Below are positions 20,201 to 33,220 of a DNA stretch of 64,000 bases, piece by piece. Each line of letters begins with the position of its first letter. Positions within the stretch are counted from its first letter, which is position 1. The stretch is from Poa pratensis. Taxonomy: Eukaryota > Streptophyta > Magnoliopsida > Poales > Poaceae. The stretch spans positions 31,759,723 to 31,823,722 of the forward strand of contig CAMZMU010000027.1 in NCBI GenBank assembly GCA_947311845.1. Reading direction: 5' to 3'. The notes beneath the pieces are model-generated. The model had not been told where the DNA came from, did not search any database, and saw nothing but the letters and a program-made list of their open reading frames with translations. The translations under genes and the position numbers were made by a program.

Positions 20201-22800
20201 GTGACTACGTTACTCTTGGTTCAAGATTTTGAAATTATTTCGAAATCAAGTGATCTTATGTTCCAAGGTTTGGGATTTTTAATATTGTATTCTCATCTAG
20301 CTTTGTCGGTGTATCCTTTTTAGTTCATGTTAGCTTTTTTCGGTTGCCTACTATTGTAATTGTAAGAGATATGATCTTGTGTGCCTTCCTATAAAGGTTC
20401 ACCTGCACATCTAACCATGATTCTTCCCGACCTTTCTCTCTCTACAGTTGCTGTTCTGACCTACTCTTTGGTTGGATCCGGTGCTCCAGAGGGAAGTGCT
20501 GGTTTGAGGTTTTGCGATAATCCTTTTATTTACCCATTGGTTGGCCGTGCATACTGGTAGATACAACTTCCAATTTTTTTAGATTGTGCAAAAAACCTTT
20601 GTTTTACCAGCGGATCTCAGTGGCCATGCGTAGAGGTAGAGGTACATACAGTTTCCAGATTGCAAGATCTCCAGCTGTTGGTTGTTGTTGGTTAGTGGTT
20701 ATCTTGTGAACAATCAAATTGATATAGTACTGGATGTTTTTGGGTGTTTTACCAGCAGTTCTTACATGTGGGATTGTTGTTCCTTTGGTAATTATCCATC
20801 TTGCTATTTGTGTTTCAGAATTTTCTACCGTCCTTGCACGTTTGCTGGATGCAAACGAAGACATGCATACAGCTGGGTTATTGCCTGTTGCTCCTGATGT
20901 TCTAACATGAGAGCTGAAACTTTTATTGTTTGTGGCCTTTGATTGCAAGTATATATTTTATTATGTTCTTACATAACAAAAAATGTTTTGAATTGGTAGA
21001 CCTTTCCCTGTGGTAAGACGTATAGGCAAAGATCCACCATTGTTATATTTTCCGCACCATTTTGGATGCACGAGGTCTTTTTGTTACTTGGTTTGAATCA
21101 TTGAAGTTTCTGGGTTACTGCTGCTAGACGATTGCCTGACAATAAAATTTCTCATGCTAGATGATTATGTTGTCTTTCCTTTAGCATGTTTATGAGGTCT
21201 TTTTCTTACTTGGTTTCAGACAGTGAAGTTTGATTTTTCTTACTTCGTTTCAGTCATTTAAGTTTGTGGGGTCTTTCCCTTCCTATGTTCACGAATTATT
21301 TAGTGCTAGATGTTGGTGCTTGATGATTATGTGCAGTTTCATGAGATGGACACGCCTATGTTTTTTCTTCGAGTCTTTTGTTCTTCGTTCTCCAATTACA
21401 TTTATTCTGTATCATGTCTGATCTTCCTTCCATCTGCAAAATCAGAAATTCAACATCTAATTTAACCTACACCATCCATGCAAGGTATAGCTTAGGTTAG
21501 CCTACTAGCTCCATGCAAGTGTACTGTATCCTCTTGGCATATCTGCTATCTGTCTCCCTCTTCACCAGGTGTGTGCCATGGAGGTCATCAAAATTCCCCT
21601 AGAGTTATGTTCGACGCCATGTTGGATGAGCTGCAACTTTCGAGGTCAATTTATGAGACTAGTCAACGCAGGTGGCACCGTGTCGTTCTTCCCATGGCAA
21701 GAAGGTTACATCAGAGTTTTGGACAACACTCATGCAAGGGTTATCCACAGACCAATGTGTGAGCTGCTGAAAATGATGTGGTGCTCCAAGGCTCTAAGCA
21801 ATCGAATACATGGATTGTTATTGGAAAAAGATTATGAAGGACTATAGCTATGCTAGGCTGAAGGAAAAACAAGACTCTGATGAATGTTGTTTTCGACAAA
21901 GACTGAGAAATAAAACAACTTAGCAAGAGTTAGGATTCCTTCATAGACGATGCATGTGGGCCTTCAGAGAAAATTCAGAACCAAGGTGATTGCTTCTGAT
22001 CTTATGTTGTTCGATCTCCAATCAACTGAACTGACCTATAAGATAGATACGTATATATCCCTACAAGTCAGAGATGGAATACAATGAAGACTAAGGAAAT
22101 CGACAGCACATGAGTTACATTATTATTATATACATGAGCCATCATACAGTCGATGTGTTTATGGACCATTGACAGATGGATGCCTCTCTCTGAACGGGCT
22201 GTAAAACAGTCCTTTGTGAAGCAATGTTATCAACGCTAATGACCATGTCGTGCTATTCAATGCCCAATTAAAATGCTTAGTGTCAACAGTTGTGATATTT
22301 TCAGGTTGCATTCAGGACCTTTGTCAAATCATGTAATAGTCGAGTCGTTCTCAATGTTCGGTAATATTTGCTATCCCGTGCATCATTTCTTTTGTTTAAA
22401 CGAAACCATTTCTGTTGCATACATTTTACCATCACAGGTTGTCGAAGCTTCGAGAGTAAGAGAATCAGCTGTGATGACAGACGCAAGACGAAAGATAGGC
22501 ATACAAGGCCAAATAATGCAACATTGACTCTGCCCTTGTGGCTGAGAGTATACCTCACTGCAAGCAGCCGGAAAGAACTGTCCTCCCATCTAAAATACAC
22601 ATACAACATCGTTTCTCTTACTTTATAGTAGCAATATGCGCTTCATGCTCCTGTGATTACTAGTACAACAGGTCGTCTCAATTTCAACACTGGAACTCCT
22701 GATTCGCAGCAAGCAATCATGGTTTGAAGTTTGAACACTGAAAGTTTGTGATCGTCACAAGCACATATCAATTATTGAGCAGGTTGGCCAACAGCACATC
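20201..22800. other. Long interval with possible exon-like scraps, no gene assigned
   Basis: Open stretches after acceptor-like sites occur at about 20448-20560 (ending GRAYW, stop), 20821-20910 (ARLLDANEDMHTAGLLPVAP, stop) and 21569-21765 (GGHQNSPRVMFDAMLDELQL, stop). I recognise none, and they do not join into a single frame. The rest is AT-rich without motifs. Confidence 0.3.
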
Positions 22801-22961
22801 TCTGAATGTCCAGCTGCTCGCAAAACGAATGCATCTGTACCGTGTTCATTGTTAGAATTAGTTTCAGTTTAAGTCGTCCTAGTGTTGTACTAATACACGG
22901 TCAGGTTCAGTACCGACCTAGCTGTACCAAACCGACACGGCATTGTATCCAGCACTTGATG

Positions 22962-22962
<1 letters not shown>

Positions 22963-23015
<53 letters not shown>

Positions 23016-23036
23016 ACTCCGTATATATATATCTTT
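22963..23036. repeat. (TA)n microsatellite
   Basis: About 24 TA units, with an interrupted second run (TATATATATC) up to 23036. It lies about 215 bp upstream of the start codon of the second HtrA-like gene. Confidence 0.95.
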
Positions 23037-25867
23037 TCGTATGCCTGTCCTCTAAAATCTAAATTGAGAAATCAAGCCGCAGTCCTAAACCAACGACGAC
23101 ATAATAACATTGACCGACCCGCACTCCTTGGCCTGGGGTACCCGCGCATAAAGCTTCCCAGTCCCGGACTCGGACCATCTGATTTCTGTCCCGGCGATCG
23201 TGAGAGCGCCGTCGTTTCTGCCCGGCCTAATCGAATCGCCGGGTCAGCGATGCCGCTTGTCGTCACAAGAGAGGGGGAGGGGTCGGGATCCAGGCCGAGG
23301 AGAAGAATGACGTCCCCTGCGCTCCGTCGCGGCTGCAGCAAGCGGAACAGGGGTGTGACCTCTGCCGTGTCCGGGATGATGACCCGGTCGAGGGGCCGCG
23401 ACAACCAGCAATCCTCGCGCTCCAAATCGCCAATCAACGAGCTTGATGGGACCGGCGAGCGATTGCCATCGGACGAGCGCAGGAAAAGGAAAAGGGCCAA
23501 GCTTGATGGGATCAGCCGGTCCTCCAACAAAGGGAAAAGGAGCCAGGATAGGTTGGATGATGGCTCCTGCTCCTCTGCAGTCAGTTCTCCGCTTCGCGAG
23601 CCTTGCATGCCCGTGGAGGTTGACAGTGAGATATCCAAACGTGAGATGTCCAAAAAGTATAGGCTTATGCAAGAGGAATACTACGAGAAAAGAGGTTTGC
23701 GATTCAAGTCCCTCGATCTTCATCATATTTTGAAGTTTTTTACTCAGCACATACCATCTAACCAATAGAAGAGAATATTACATCATTTTGAAGTACAAAA
23801 ATCGAAAATTTACAAAAAAATAAACTAGAAATTTTAGGATATGCCATTCCACCAAGTTTTTCTTAAAGGGGAGAAGGTAGAGTTATGGATTAACATTGTT
23901 TTAGGTTACATTTACAATATTTGCAAAAAGGACTAAGAGAAAACACTGAAGAAGAACTATGATTCCACCAAGTTGCGTTTGACGGCATGCCACTCCATGT
24001 GTCACGAGACCACATGCCGACGGACATATGTGAGGCATAAGGCATATCCTGGAAAGTCCATTGTAGTGCAATACCACAACCATCATCCTTGCAATGCTGC
24101 TTTTTGTTTTGTTTATTTTTGTTTTGCATATTGGTGTTTTATACTTTGTGCGTGTTGGTCTTCTTGTAGCTCGCCAGATAAAAATGCCCATGCTTATGGA
24201 TACACCTCCAAATTGTCTGGATACTGATCCAACACTTCTTTACATCCTTGAACGTGCAAGGACGATATTGTTTTGTGCTGCTCAATTTGTTGTTGGCCTT
24301 TCTTCCTCACTCAGTATTATAACATCCCATCTCTTTCATTTGGGTATTCTGTGGAAACTTGATGTTCGTTTGCTAATATATGCATGAAATTGCAGATGGT
24401 AAGCCGCTAGCACGGTGTTCTGGTTTCTGGATGGATTTGGATAGTGAGAAGAGAACTGGTACAATTGTGACGACTGCAAATCTGTTTCGCACAAAGCGCC
24501 CATCATCGAATGCTTGGTTATGCAAAGATGAGTATGCTTGTAATCCTAAGGTAATAAGCCATTAATGACATGTGAAAGGCACTTTCTTTTCATAGCTGAC
24601 TTCTGTGATTGTAGTCTACTTTTGGTTTGTTCTGTCTTAAGTTCTCTCAAATAACTCTCTACTATGATGCATGTATCATGGCTAGTTGCAAATTACATGG
24701 CTGTTCTTGTCTAGAAACTTTTGGGGAAACATTACAAGTCTTGTCCAAAGGATTGTTATGGTCTGCAGCTGTTTTTTTGTTGGCCATTCTCTTACATATA
24801 TTTTTTTAGGTTACTGTCCACTTGTCGGGTGGCACCGTTGCAAAGGGCCGCCTTCTCTACCACCAGAAGCACTATAATCTTGCTTTCTTCAGGGTTAGAG
24901 TGGATCCATCTATTCATATGCCCTCTTATAGCGATAAAGTGGAATGTGCTCAAGAGATTTTTGAGCTTGGAAGAGATGAATCTGTCGAACTAGTGATAAA
25001 TCACGGTAGAGTTGTATATTCAAATCCAACTGTGTTTGAGCGGCATCACCATATGCGCATTCAAGGTCCACGTCGAGATCATGAGGTACACATATATTCC
25101 ATTCGAGTTATCTAATTCCTTTTTTAATGCTTTATTCGAATGTAACTCCTAATATTACCAATGCAAATGTTGTAGAATGATATAGGAGGTCCTGTCATTG
25201 ACTTAGACGGGAAGGTTGTGGGAATGATCGACACTTGTCCAGGAGGGTCTTTTATACCTTCTTCAGTTTTACTCAAGTGCTTTCATCTGTGGAAAACTTC
25301 GGGTACGATTTCCTTTTCAGTTCTATTCTACTCAAGCTGATTCATTGTTATTGTTTATTTCTTGTTCTAATAAGTAGAATAAGTTCCAAAAATCATATTT
25401 GGATTGGTCTGTTTTATCTCTTTTGCTTCTCTTTTCCCATGCAATTCATTATAATATTACAGTTCTTATATGTGAATCCATAAAAAAAAATTAGTAAAAA
25501 TCATGAATACACTGGGGACGTAACCTTCATGAGTCCTAGGTTGTCATTATATATGTTTACAGAGAGTATGTTTGAATAGATTTCTGTTAAATAACACATA
25601 TAAAAAATCATGTAAAAGTGAAGCTAGGGGTGAATCTTGATGAGGCCTAGGTGGAAAGAATCAAAGCAGAACCACGCCAACCAAGATTGCGAATGAGTCA
25701 CCGTGAAATCTTTATGGGGAAATGTGGTGGTTAACACTCTGTTGTCTTTCATGTGTTATCAGTACTCCCTATGTGTCTCGTTATGTGTGGTTTTGGATAT
25801 GATATGGTCTCCGAGGTTACACTTTGACCACCAGTTTCATCAAAATATGTGTCCTTTATAAAAATAA

Positions 25868-26312
25868 ATACTCCCTCCCTTCCTATGAGAAGGGCGTATA
25901 TCTTTTTGTGTTTTTTCCCGAAAATTAAGGTGCACGGTGCGATATTAGTACGGTTCTGCTTAACTTACCCCCCCCCCCCAGTCCGTTGTCTTTCCTCAGC
26001 TTTCGTAGCGCTGCAGTTATGGCAATAGCTGCTCTCTTTCTCACATGCGCTTCAACTTGCCAACAGTAAACCGTGCATGCAGCCTCAGTTGGTTGTGCAT
26101 GCGCATGCACACTTCAACCGCATGCATTGGAATTAACGTGAGCGAATAACGAAGGTGCACAACACGCAGAAAGAACGCAGTAATTCTGGGCGGCGTGCTA
26201 ATTGTGGCTATTGGTGAGATTTCACAGGGGCAATTTCGTCCAAAACTTAGGGACTAACCGCTCCTTATTCCACACGCCAGAAAAATTACGCCTTTTTCAA
26301 CGGAGGGAGTAT
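25868..26312. mobile_element. Stowaway/mariner-type element (~440 bp) in an intron
   Basis: The ends are ATACTCCCTCCCTTCCTA and TTCAACGGAGGGAGTATA, inverted and flanked by TA. The inner parts AGAAGGGCGTA and TACGCCTTTTTC also pair. It lies in intron 5 of the HtrA-like gene. Confidence 0.75.
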
Positions 26313-27629
26313 ATATTATGCAAGCATATTTATGATAGATCTAGTCATATCAATTTTTTACTGTAGTCTGGTAGATGATGGCATCTTTCTCGATATTGAT
26401 GGCCAGCTTTAAAATGTTGAGTGACAGGGATTATAAAATGACATGTATTGTGACCCAAAGGGAGCCTATTTATAGCTAAAAGACACAGATAAATTTGGTG
26501 GAAAGCCATGTTTCCTCTTAATTTTGACAATCCTTTTCCATGAACCGCAATTATATTTCTAAGAAGGTGGGGTATCAACTAGGATGTAGAGGACAAAGGT
26601 TTTCTGATAACTTTATTGGTGTTGATTCTATCGAATGATGTTTCTTGTTTGAATATATGGTTACAACATGCCCTCTTTGAGCTTCTTAAAACACTATTTG
26701 TGTCAAATTATTTAATCTAGTATGGTATTGGCAATTTATAAACATGTTGGGCAGATGGTTTTAACCAGAATTCTTAATTTAGAAAGGCTTACGTGCTCAT
26801 GTTTGTTGCTTAAATTAAATGTATTAAAATTTTCTTTCGTATAGGCGCATCCGTCGTCCCCATCTTGGATTGAAATTTTCTGCCATCAGACTTCTAAACC
26901 CTGTTCAGGTTGAGAAGATATGGATCGAGCACAAGATTAATGGGGTCTTATTGTTGAAGAGGTAGATACTGTTTGTTGCTTTCCTGAGTTTGCTTGTTTT
27001 GTCGTTTGTACTAAGGATTAGTTATTGCAATTTAATCTCAGGTGTCAGCACTCAGCAGGCTCTCAGCCGAAAATTGTGGAATTCGAATTGGGGACGTGGT
27101 TGAATGTTTCAATGGAAACCGTGTTTCTACTGCGTTGGAGGTTTGTGCATTATATGTTCATTATTGTTAGGCTTGGGTAGAATGAATTGATATCATATTT
27201 TTGTGTCATTTCATCCTACTCTCACTGTTTCAGAATAGATGTCGTTGAGACTCTCCATTTCTATTCCATATTCTTGTCCTTCAGTTCCTAACTTCCTATT
27301 CAGTTTTAGTCACTTTCTTCCTATCTTGCCCTTCATTGATTTCATTAAGAAAAGATATTTTATCTCTTGTTGGTGCCTGCCGTTCCCAATTAACCCTTCT
27401 TGTGCGACCTATCTTTGGGAGGAAAAATATGTAATTTAGTGTCTTTGTTTGGAAAAGAAAGTTTTACATAGAAGGGAAATGATTTTCTTTGAGGGAAATG
27501 AGAGTTATACAGACATAATAACAGTAGCATTACACTTGTTACAAACAACTGAGGTCAGCGGCACTAGGCACACTTGGCACTTGGCAGAAGCATCAACTCC
27601 TTTTGTTCTTTTTTTTTTGAAGATTTAAC

Positions 27630-27990
27630 GGCAGGTGTTCTGCCAATGCATTTCAGAGGATATAAATAGTACAGTTTACAAGCTAGAAAGAATCTAGCGA
27701 ACAACAAAGGAAAGACAACATGAATGGCAGACTAATAGCCTAGGCTAACAGAATTGCGTGACCGGCATGCCGATTACTCGCCAACGGTCGCCTCCAAAGG
27801 CGGCTCCAAGTTAGCAGCGAAGCGTCTACCCGCCAGGTAAGTGCCCAGGAGAAGAAAGTCTTCTCTGATTAGGTCCAGAACTTGGTCATCTGTGGCAATC
27901 ACTTGTTGAAGAACCGGCGGCAACGCTCCTTCCACACATGCCAAACCCCAAAGATGGCCACCAACGCTCCTTTTGTTCTGTTGCTCTCTC
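27630..27990 (-). mobile_element. LINE ORF2 C-terminal fragment and 3' end, antisense in an intron
   Basis: On the minus strand, frames around 27774-28013 give a WKERCRRFF-type block, then DLIREDFLL before a stop. This resembles the region after the reverse transcriptase in plant L1-type LINEs. It is frameshifted. It lies in the intron between exons 27042-27140 and 28281-28349 of the HtrA-like gene. Confidence 0.55.
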
Positions 27991-28979
27991 TTTAAACTCT
28001 GCTTGTTCTCCACTCTGAGAAGAACCGCAGCAGATTATGTACCTCCTGCTAGCAGTACACCATTCTGGTCGGTGCACCGTTTTCCTGGGCAATGCTTCGT
28101 GAAACGGAAGGAAGCAGAGTCAGTCTCGATGACAACCGACCCTGCACAAACTCACATAGTGTGCTTGTGCCAACTCACACTTAATCTTGTTCACAACTAT
28201 AAGCTGTGACATTTATTTTGAAATGGAGGGGGTATTACATTATGCTATTCTTCTCTTTAATTTTTGCTGCTGTTTATCAGTTAGAAAACATGTTGCTGAG
28301 CATATTGGTGAACAGTGGAGACGGCCTTAGTTCTGATCTGGATGTGGAGGTAAGCTTACTTTATGTTTTAATAGTGATATACTTGATCTTGTGACGTTTG
28401 TGTTTTAATACAAAATCATGATTAGCTTGTTATCACTAAGAAATATGCCTCGTTGGTTTTACAGATTCAGGTATACTGCACGCGTAGATATCTTCGGAGA
28501 ATCAAAGTATTGTCTGTGAAGGTATCTGACGATAGTGAATTTGTTGTAAGAGGTATACATGTTTTCTCAGCCAAGTCTTACTGAAAGATGATCCAAGTTG
28601 TTTGTTCCATGTTTAAAGTATATAAATTTCTTCATGGGCAGAGTTAGTGTAATTTAGGCCCCAAAATATAGGAGCATGTATGTATACACCAAAATACGTC
28701 AGATGATGAAGGAAACAATCTAGCATGGTTCAGAACTTCAGCCCACTCTCCCATGTCCATTCCCTGCCTCGGCAGCAGCCGACCATCTGCAAGCCAGCCA
28801 TGCAGGGTGTGCCAGAGTGGCCATGGTACTCCTTTCTCCTCTTACCTAGTCATCTCCGTTGCTCTCGTTGCTATGAGGCACACAATGAAGTAGCGATAGC
28901 TGGAGACAGAGCCTCTAATCTTCTTGCAAGTATGGTTACACAGATGGAAGCAGCTCATGGAGTAATTAACTACAGCTTG

Positions 28980-30060
28980 AGCGGCAAATCTTAGCAACAC
29001 CTCCCCTCGGACAAAACTCGATTTCTTCTCCATTGGAAGCCAGGTTCCTTAATCTCCTTGTTTTTTTTTTCGAAGGCCTCCTTCGTTGAGCTATCCAGAG
29101 CCATCGGAAGGTCCAGATACTTCTTTAGCGCTGAGTCACAATTGCACCGAAGAAGATTGCAGACATATTTATGTCAACAACTGGTCCCATTCCCATTGTA
29201 TGACTCCATTACTCGTGTGGAACCCAACGGCATGAAAGGCAATAGAAACTTTCTTGGACAAATGCTGCGGACCCTGGTATTTCAACATGCAGGACAAACC
29301 ATTAACGAGAAAAAAAAAGTAGGTTGAGATGGCTTGTCGTCTCCGACCTTGCCTTATTCCTCTAATGTGGTGAAAAACTCTTACCCAGAAACCATTAACA
29401 CACTCTATGATTTGTGCTATCCATGTTGAGGAAGAACCCATCTTTGTCATTATTGCTCAATAATCCCATTCAATCTGATCATATGCTTTGGTCTTATTAA
29501 ATATTGATATCTCCAGATTTGCCCTTCTTTCTTCTCAGATAGTGGATACATTAGTAAGCTATGAGAACATTGTCTGTAATTGACCTGCTGGGCACTAGTG
29601 CAATTTGTTCCTCAACAAATATTATCCAGAATCATCCAGAGTCTACTTCTATGAGCTTTCTAACCTATCTTACATGTTACATTGCACAAAGAAATTGGTT
29701 AGAATTGAGCACAAGTCAGAGGATGTTTTTACCTTTGGGATGAGGACCCCCACTGCTCTATCACCTCTTGTGGGACCAGAACACCATTTATGAAGCCATT
29801 AGTGATGGTGTCACCAATTAGGTCAAATGCTTTTGGTAAAGCCTACTGTAAAACCGTCTATGACCGGATGACTTCATTTACATGGATACGAAATATTCGC
29901 CTTGTTTTTGGACTTTGCATAACATTTGCTTCCAACTGAGTTCTATTTATTTGTGTAGGTTCCCGTATGGTCACTTCACCCAGTGCTTCACCGAGTGAGC
30001 CCAGGCAAGCAACAATTGCTTTCTTTGCATTTTTATTGTGGTGTGAACAATGTGTGGTGT
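28980..30060 (-). mobile_element. Decayed L1-type LINE reverse transcriptase fragment in an intron
   Basis: Read on the minus strand in several frames, RT landmarks appear in order: a FDLIGDTITNGF segment, ALVPSRSITDNVLIAY, then NKTKAYDQIEWDY and IMTKMGSSSTW. These are the palm-domain neighbourhood of plant LINE RTs. Stops and shifts break every part. It fills the last intron of the HtrA-like gene (28553-30557). Confidence 0.75.
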
Positions 30061-30869
30061 CTTTTGCTGTTTGTACAATAGAAAGGAGGACATCTTTAAA
30101 ATGAAAAAATAGATGTTTTGTCAAATCCCTATACTTCACATGTGTCTTGCAAATGCTCGTTTGGGAGATACTGAAGCCAGTGCCTAGTCTTTTGGGAGAC
30201 TGCTCAAATGAGTAGTCCTTCTATCTTTGCTCTAGATATATCCTAGCTTACCATTAGTTCGTTCTTATATGAACCAAAAATCAAAATAAGGGTGATATAT
30301 TAGGTGAAAATGCCCACCTGGTGCAGATTCAAGACCAATTGGATGTCTAACAGTGTGAAATAGTTAGATTTTAAATGTTGTTATGCGCAAAACATTCTCC
30401 TATACGGTTTTGAGAATTTTAAATCTTCGAGGTGTGATTTTGGAAAACATTTACATGTTGAATATTTGGTATGCAGAAGAGTGCTGGATTTCTTTTTCCT
30501 CACTTACATTGTGTACTTTTTCTCACAGCAACATATTGTGTACTTTTTCTTTAACAGGCCAGGCGAACTTTGTTACGCCAATTGAGCACCCGGAGGAAGG
30601 AGAGGAGGTGGCAGTTCATTGAACCTACAACATAGACAGTCTCGCCATGAACTGTTTTTTGCGAACTTTCGTTCAGCATTTTGTAACGGATATGATACAT
30701 TGTCATGGATTGGATGCATCGGCAGGCACTGGGCCATCATCCAAACAGAAGTACGCCAGTGCAACTTGCTGCATCTTCCCGCTGAGGCACGCATTCACCC
30801 AGACATCAAACCGCCGCTAATTGCAAGTGCAAATGTTGCCGAACGGTATACATGTTTGACATATATGTA

Positions 30870-31335
30870 ACAGACTATTATGTCCTTCACCATCTTGTAT
30901 GCATCATGCACGAAACTATGTACCTTGGATAGTTGGATCTGAAGTTATTATGAGCTGCACTACTGCTTCCGTTAATCCACACGACTAAACATGCAACCGT
31001 AGTCCATTGTTCTATTCATCACTATCAATACTCCTGCAAAAAAATAAGTTGCACTCTTGTTTTTTATTCCAACTTCCTGTAGTATCCATCCAACTAAATC
31101 ACACGTCGGCCGTAAAGTCGGCATATCCGGTCTATCTGAAACGCTACCGGGATCACACCAAATGCCTTGTGTCTCGATGTTTGCTGAGCTTGGCAAAGAA
31201 GAGGCACTCGGCAAAAGCTGTTGTATGGCAAGTGCTAGATAAAAAACACAGTCAGCAACGCTGCAAATAGGTCGAATACCATAGATATTTGACACGAAAA
31301 GGGCAAAATAGTACTGGATTTTTTGTAAAATTTGT
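30870..31335. other. Intergenic DNA, with one GAGCTTGGCAAAGAAGAGGC motif stretch
   Basis: No gene supported. At about 31185-31215 the words CTTGGCAAAGAAGAGGCACT and CGGCAAAAG resemble the TTTGCCGAGTG-type repeats found at 36700-37030. Confidence 0.4.
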
Positions 31336-31338
31336 TTG

Positions 31339-31370
31339 GGCTAGGGGGGGGGGGGGGGTGGGGGTGGGGG
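31339..31370. repeat. Poly(G) / G-tract cluster
   Basis: A run of about 16 Gs, then TGGGGGTGGGGG. Four or more G-runs in 32 bp satisfy a G-quadruplex pattern. Confidence 0.9.
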
Positions 31371-31900
31371 ACATTTACTACGAAAGTACGATGTTTAGAG
31401 AAAAATCATTGATTAGATCATGATCAACATTTATTATGTTTAGAGATAATTCTAATTCGTCTGCATGCCTAACACACGTTTCGATCCGAACTAGGTTTTT
31501 TATGATTATTATAGACATTTAATTTGAGGCTTAAGACTAAAATTATATGTTGAAACTGAAATTAGGACATAAATAATAATCAAGACATACATTTAATTTG
31601 AGAATTAAGACTTCGTTTACATTACTAGTTCTTCTTCATTAGTACAAAAGATTTTCTTTGACTATAATCTACTAATTACAGTCTCATACTGCTAATCCTG
31701 ATAGTTCTTCAGTACTACTTCTACTGCTAGTCCTACCTTGCTACCCTACTCCTTGCCTCTTCGCCGACGTTGCTGCGCCCAACATCGGAGCTAGAATGAT
31801 AACCTTGTGGGGTCAAAGACTTAATCATAGATTTCGCCAAATTTCTAGAAAAATGTGCGAAAACACACTTGAATATGAAGGTTTTTCTCAAAAGTTGTGG
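31371..31900. other. AT-rich intergenic DNA, nothing recognised
   Basis: No coding frame, RNA gene or element ends could be supported. Confidence 0.4.
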
Positions 31901-31939
31901 GCTCAGATGAGCCCACAGCCATAACGTGGACCGTCGCTT

Positions 31940-32135
31940 GCTGCCCCCCCCGTTGTCGTTGTCGTCCTCATCCTCAGAGTCATCGTCGTCGTCCGCCGAT
32001 GCCTCGTCTTTCTCCTCGTTTTCGGAGTCGTCCACCGACGGCTCCTCCTCCTCGTCGCCGGAGTCGTCGTCATCGTCGTCGTCCGCCGGCGCTTCCTCCT
32101 CATCGCCGTCCTCCTCCCCCCGCTCCTGAGCCCCT
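31940..32135. repeat. GAC/GAG-type trinucleotide-rich tract
   Basis: Dense TCGTCGTC, CTCCTCCTC and CGTCGTCGTC runs. The minus strand reads as an Asp/Glu-rich acidic frame and the plus strand as Ser-rich. The composition explains these open frames, so no gene is called. Confidence 0.7.
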
Positions 32136-32171
32136 CCCACTAGGGTTGTGTCCCTTCTCGTCTTCACGGCT

Positions 32172-33220
32172 AGCGTCGTTGATACATCTCAAATGTATCT
32201 ATAATTTTTTATTGTTTCATTCTTATTTTATATCAATGCTACATGTTTTATTTGTAGTTTTATATCATTTTAGTGTATTTTCTGGGACTAACCTATTAAC
32301 AAGATGTCTAGTGTCAGCTCCTGTTTTCTGATGTCTTTTTCTTTCAAAAAATCTAGTAAAGAAATATTCTTGGAATTACCCCACAATTTTACGGAGATTT
32401 ATTTTCATCGAAACAAAGACGGAGCCCAAAGACCAGCTGCAAGGCGGCCCCACAGCCTAGAGGAGATAGCCAGGCGCGGCCGAGGGTGGGGCCGCGCCTG
32501 GGGGTCTCTTGGAACCCACCTCCACCGCCTCACGACGCCCTTTCGCCTATAAATTCCCTTCATTGAGAAAACCCTAAAACACCTGAACATATTCCAGAAA
32601 GATATCCGTGGCCATCGTCGTTGAAAACCCTAGTTTGGGAGGGTTGTGGAGCTTTTCCCAGCACTCTGTCGGAGGGGAGATCATCACCGGAGGGCCCTAC
32701 ACCACCATACCGGACTTCGGAGTGATACATGAGTAGTTCGTACTTGGACTACGGGTCCATAGCAGTAGCTAGATGTTTGTCTTTTCGCCTTGTACCTCCA
32801 TGTTTAGATCTTGTGAGATGCATATCATGATCAAGATTATCTTCTTGTAATGTGACATGTTGTGTTTGTTGGGATCCAATGAATTGTGAAGTTATGATCA
32901 AGTTTGTTCATCTATATATCTATGTTATCTTTATGATCTTGCATGCTCTCCGATCCATGTGGTTACTTAGGCCAAGTAGTTGCTTGTATCTTAAAGAGGG
33001 AGTATTTATACTATATAGTAGGTTCATGTGTCCTTTGTCTGGACTCGAGATGACAGAAACGACCAAAGTTTTGGATGTGTTGCTGCTACTAGGGGTAAAA
33101 CGACGATGTTTATTATTACGTGTTATATTCATTGCTTACATTATGCAATTTGCTTACTGTGATAATATGTTACTTGTAACTTAATACTTTCGGTTGACAT
33201 GCTGGATAGCGATCCCGGGG
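32172..33220 (+). mobile_element. Gypsy-type LTR (solo or fragment)
   Basis: It starts TTGATACATCTCAAATGTAT CTATAATTTTTTATTG and passes through GGGACTAACCTATTAAC, a GC-rich mid part with TATAAATTCCC (about 32547), CGAAACCCTAG-like leader words and ACACCACCATACCGG, to CTTGTAACTTAATACTTTCG and GACATGCTGGATAGCGAT. This order is that of a very common Triticeae Gypsy LTR family. No internal domain, primer-binding site or second LTR is seen. Confidence 0.65.

Larger units (their letters stand above)
23250..30622 (+). pseudogene. HtrA/Do-like protein with degenerate protease domain and PDZ-like C-terminus; frame broken in exon 6
   Basis: Ten exons: 23250-23694, 24170-24313, 24396-24550, 24810-25085, 25176-25302, 26845-26961, 27042-27140, 28281-28349, 28465-28552, 30558-30622. 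The N-terminus is basic and Ser-rich (KRKRAKLDGISRSSNKGKRS, nuclear-signal-like). The protease-like fold runs from exon 2 to 5 and a PDZ-like part follows (SAENCGIRIGDVVECFNG). The catalytic positions look replaced: TTANLF where TAH is usual, YNLAFF where D is usual, NDIGGP where GNSGGP is usual. Junction phases agree except at exon 6, which is two bases short of the 119 nt needed; read through, it meets a stop after about nine codons. It is either a pseudogene or a pseudoprotease with assembly errors. Confidence 0.7.

Noticed and set aside
22806..23249. N-terminal extension of the second HtrA-like protein from an upstream ATG
   Set aside because: It would translate a TA microsatellite (Tyr-Ile repeats). 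The start at 23250 is more credible.
31733..32167. Acidic 144-codon frame
   Set aside because: Asp/Glu runs come from trinucleotide repeats, and there is no conserved domain or gene structure.
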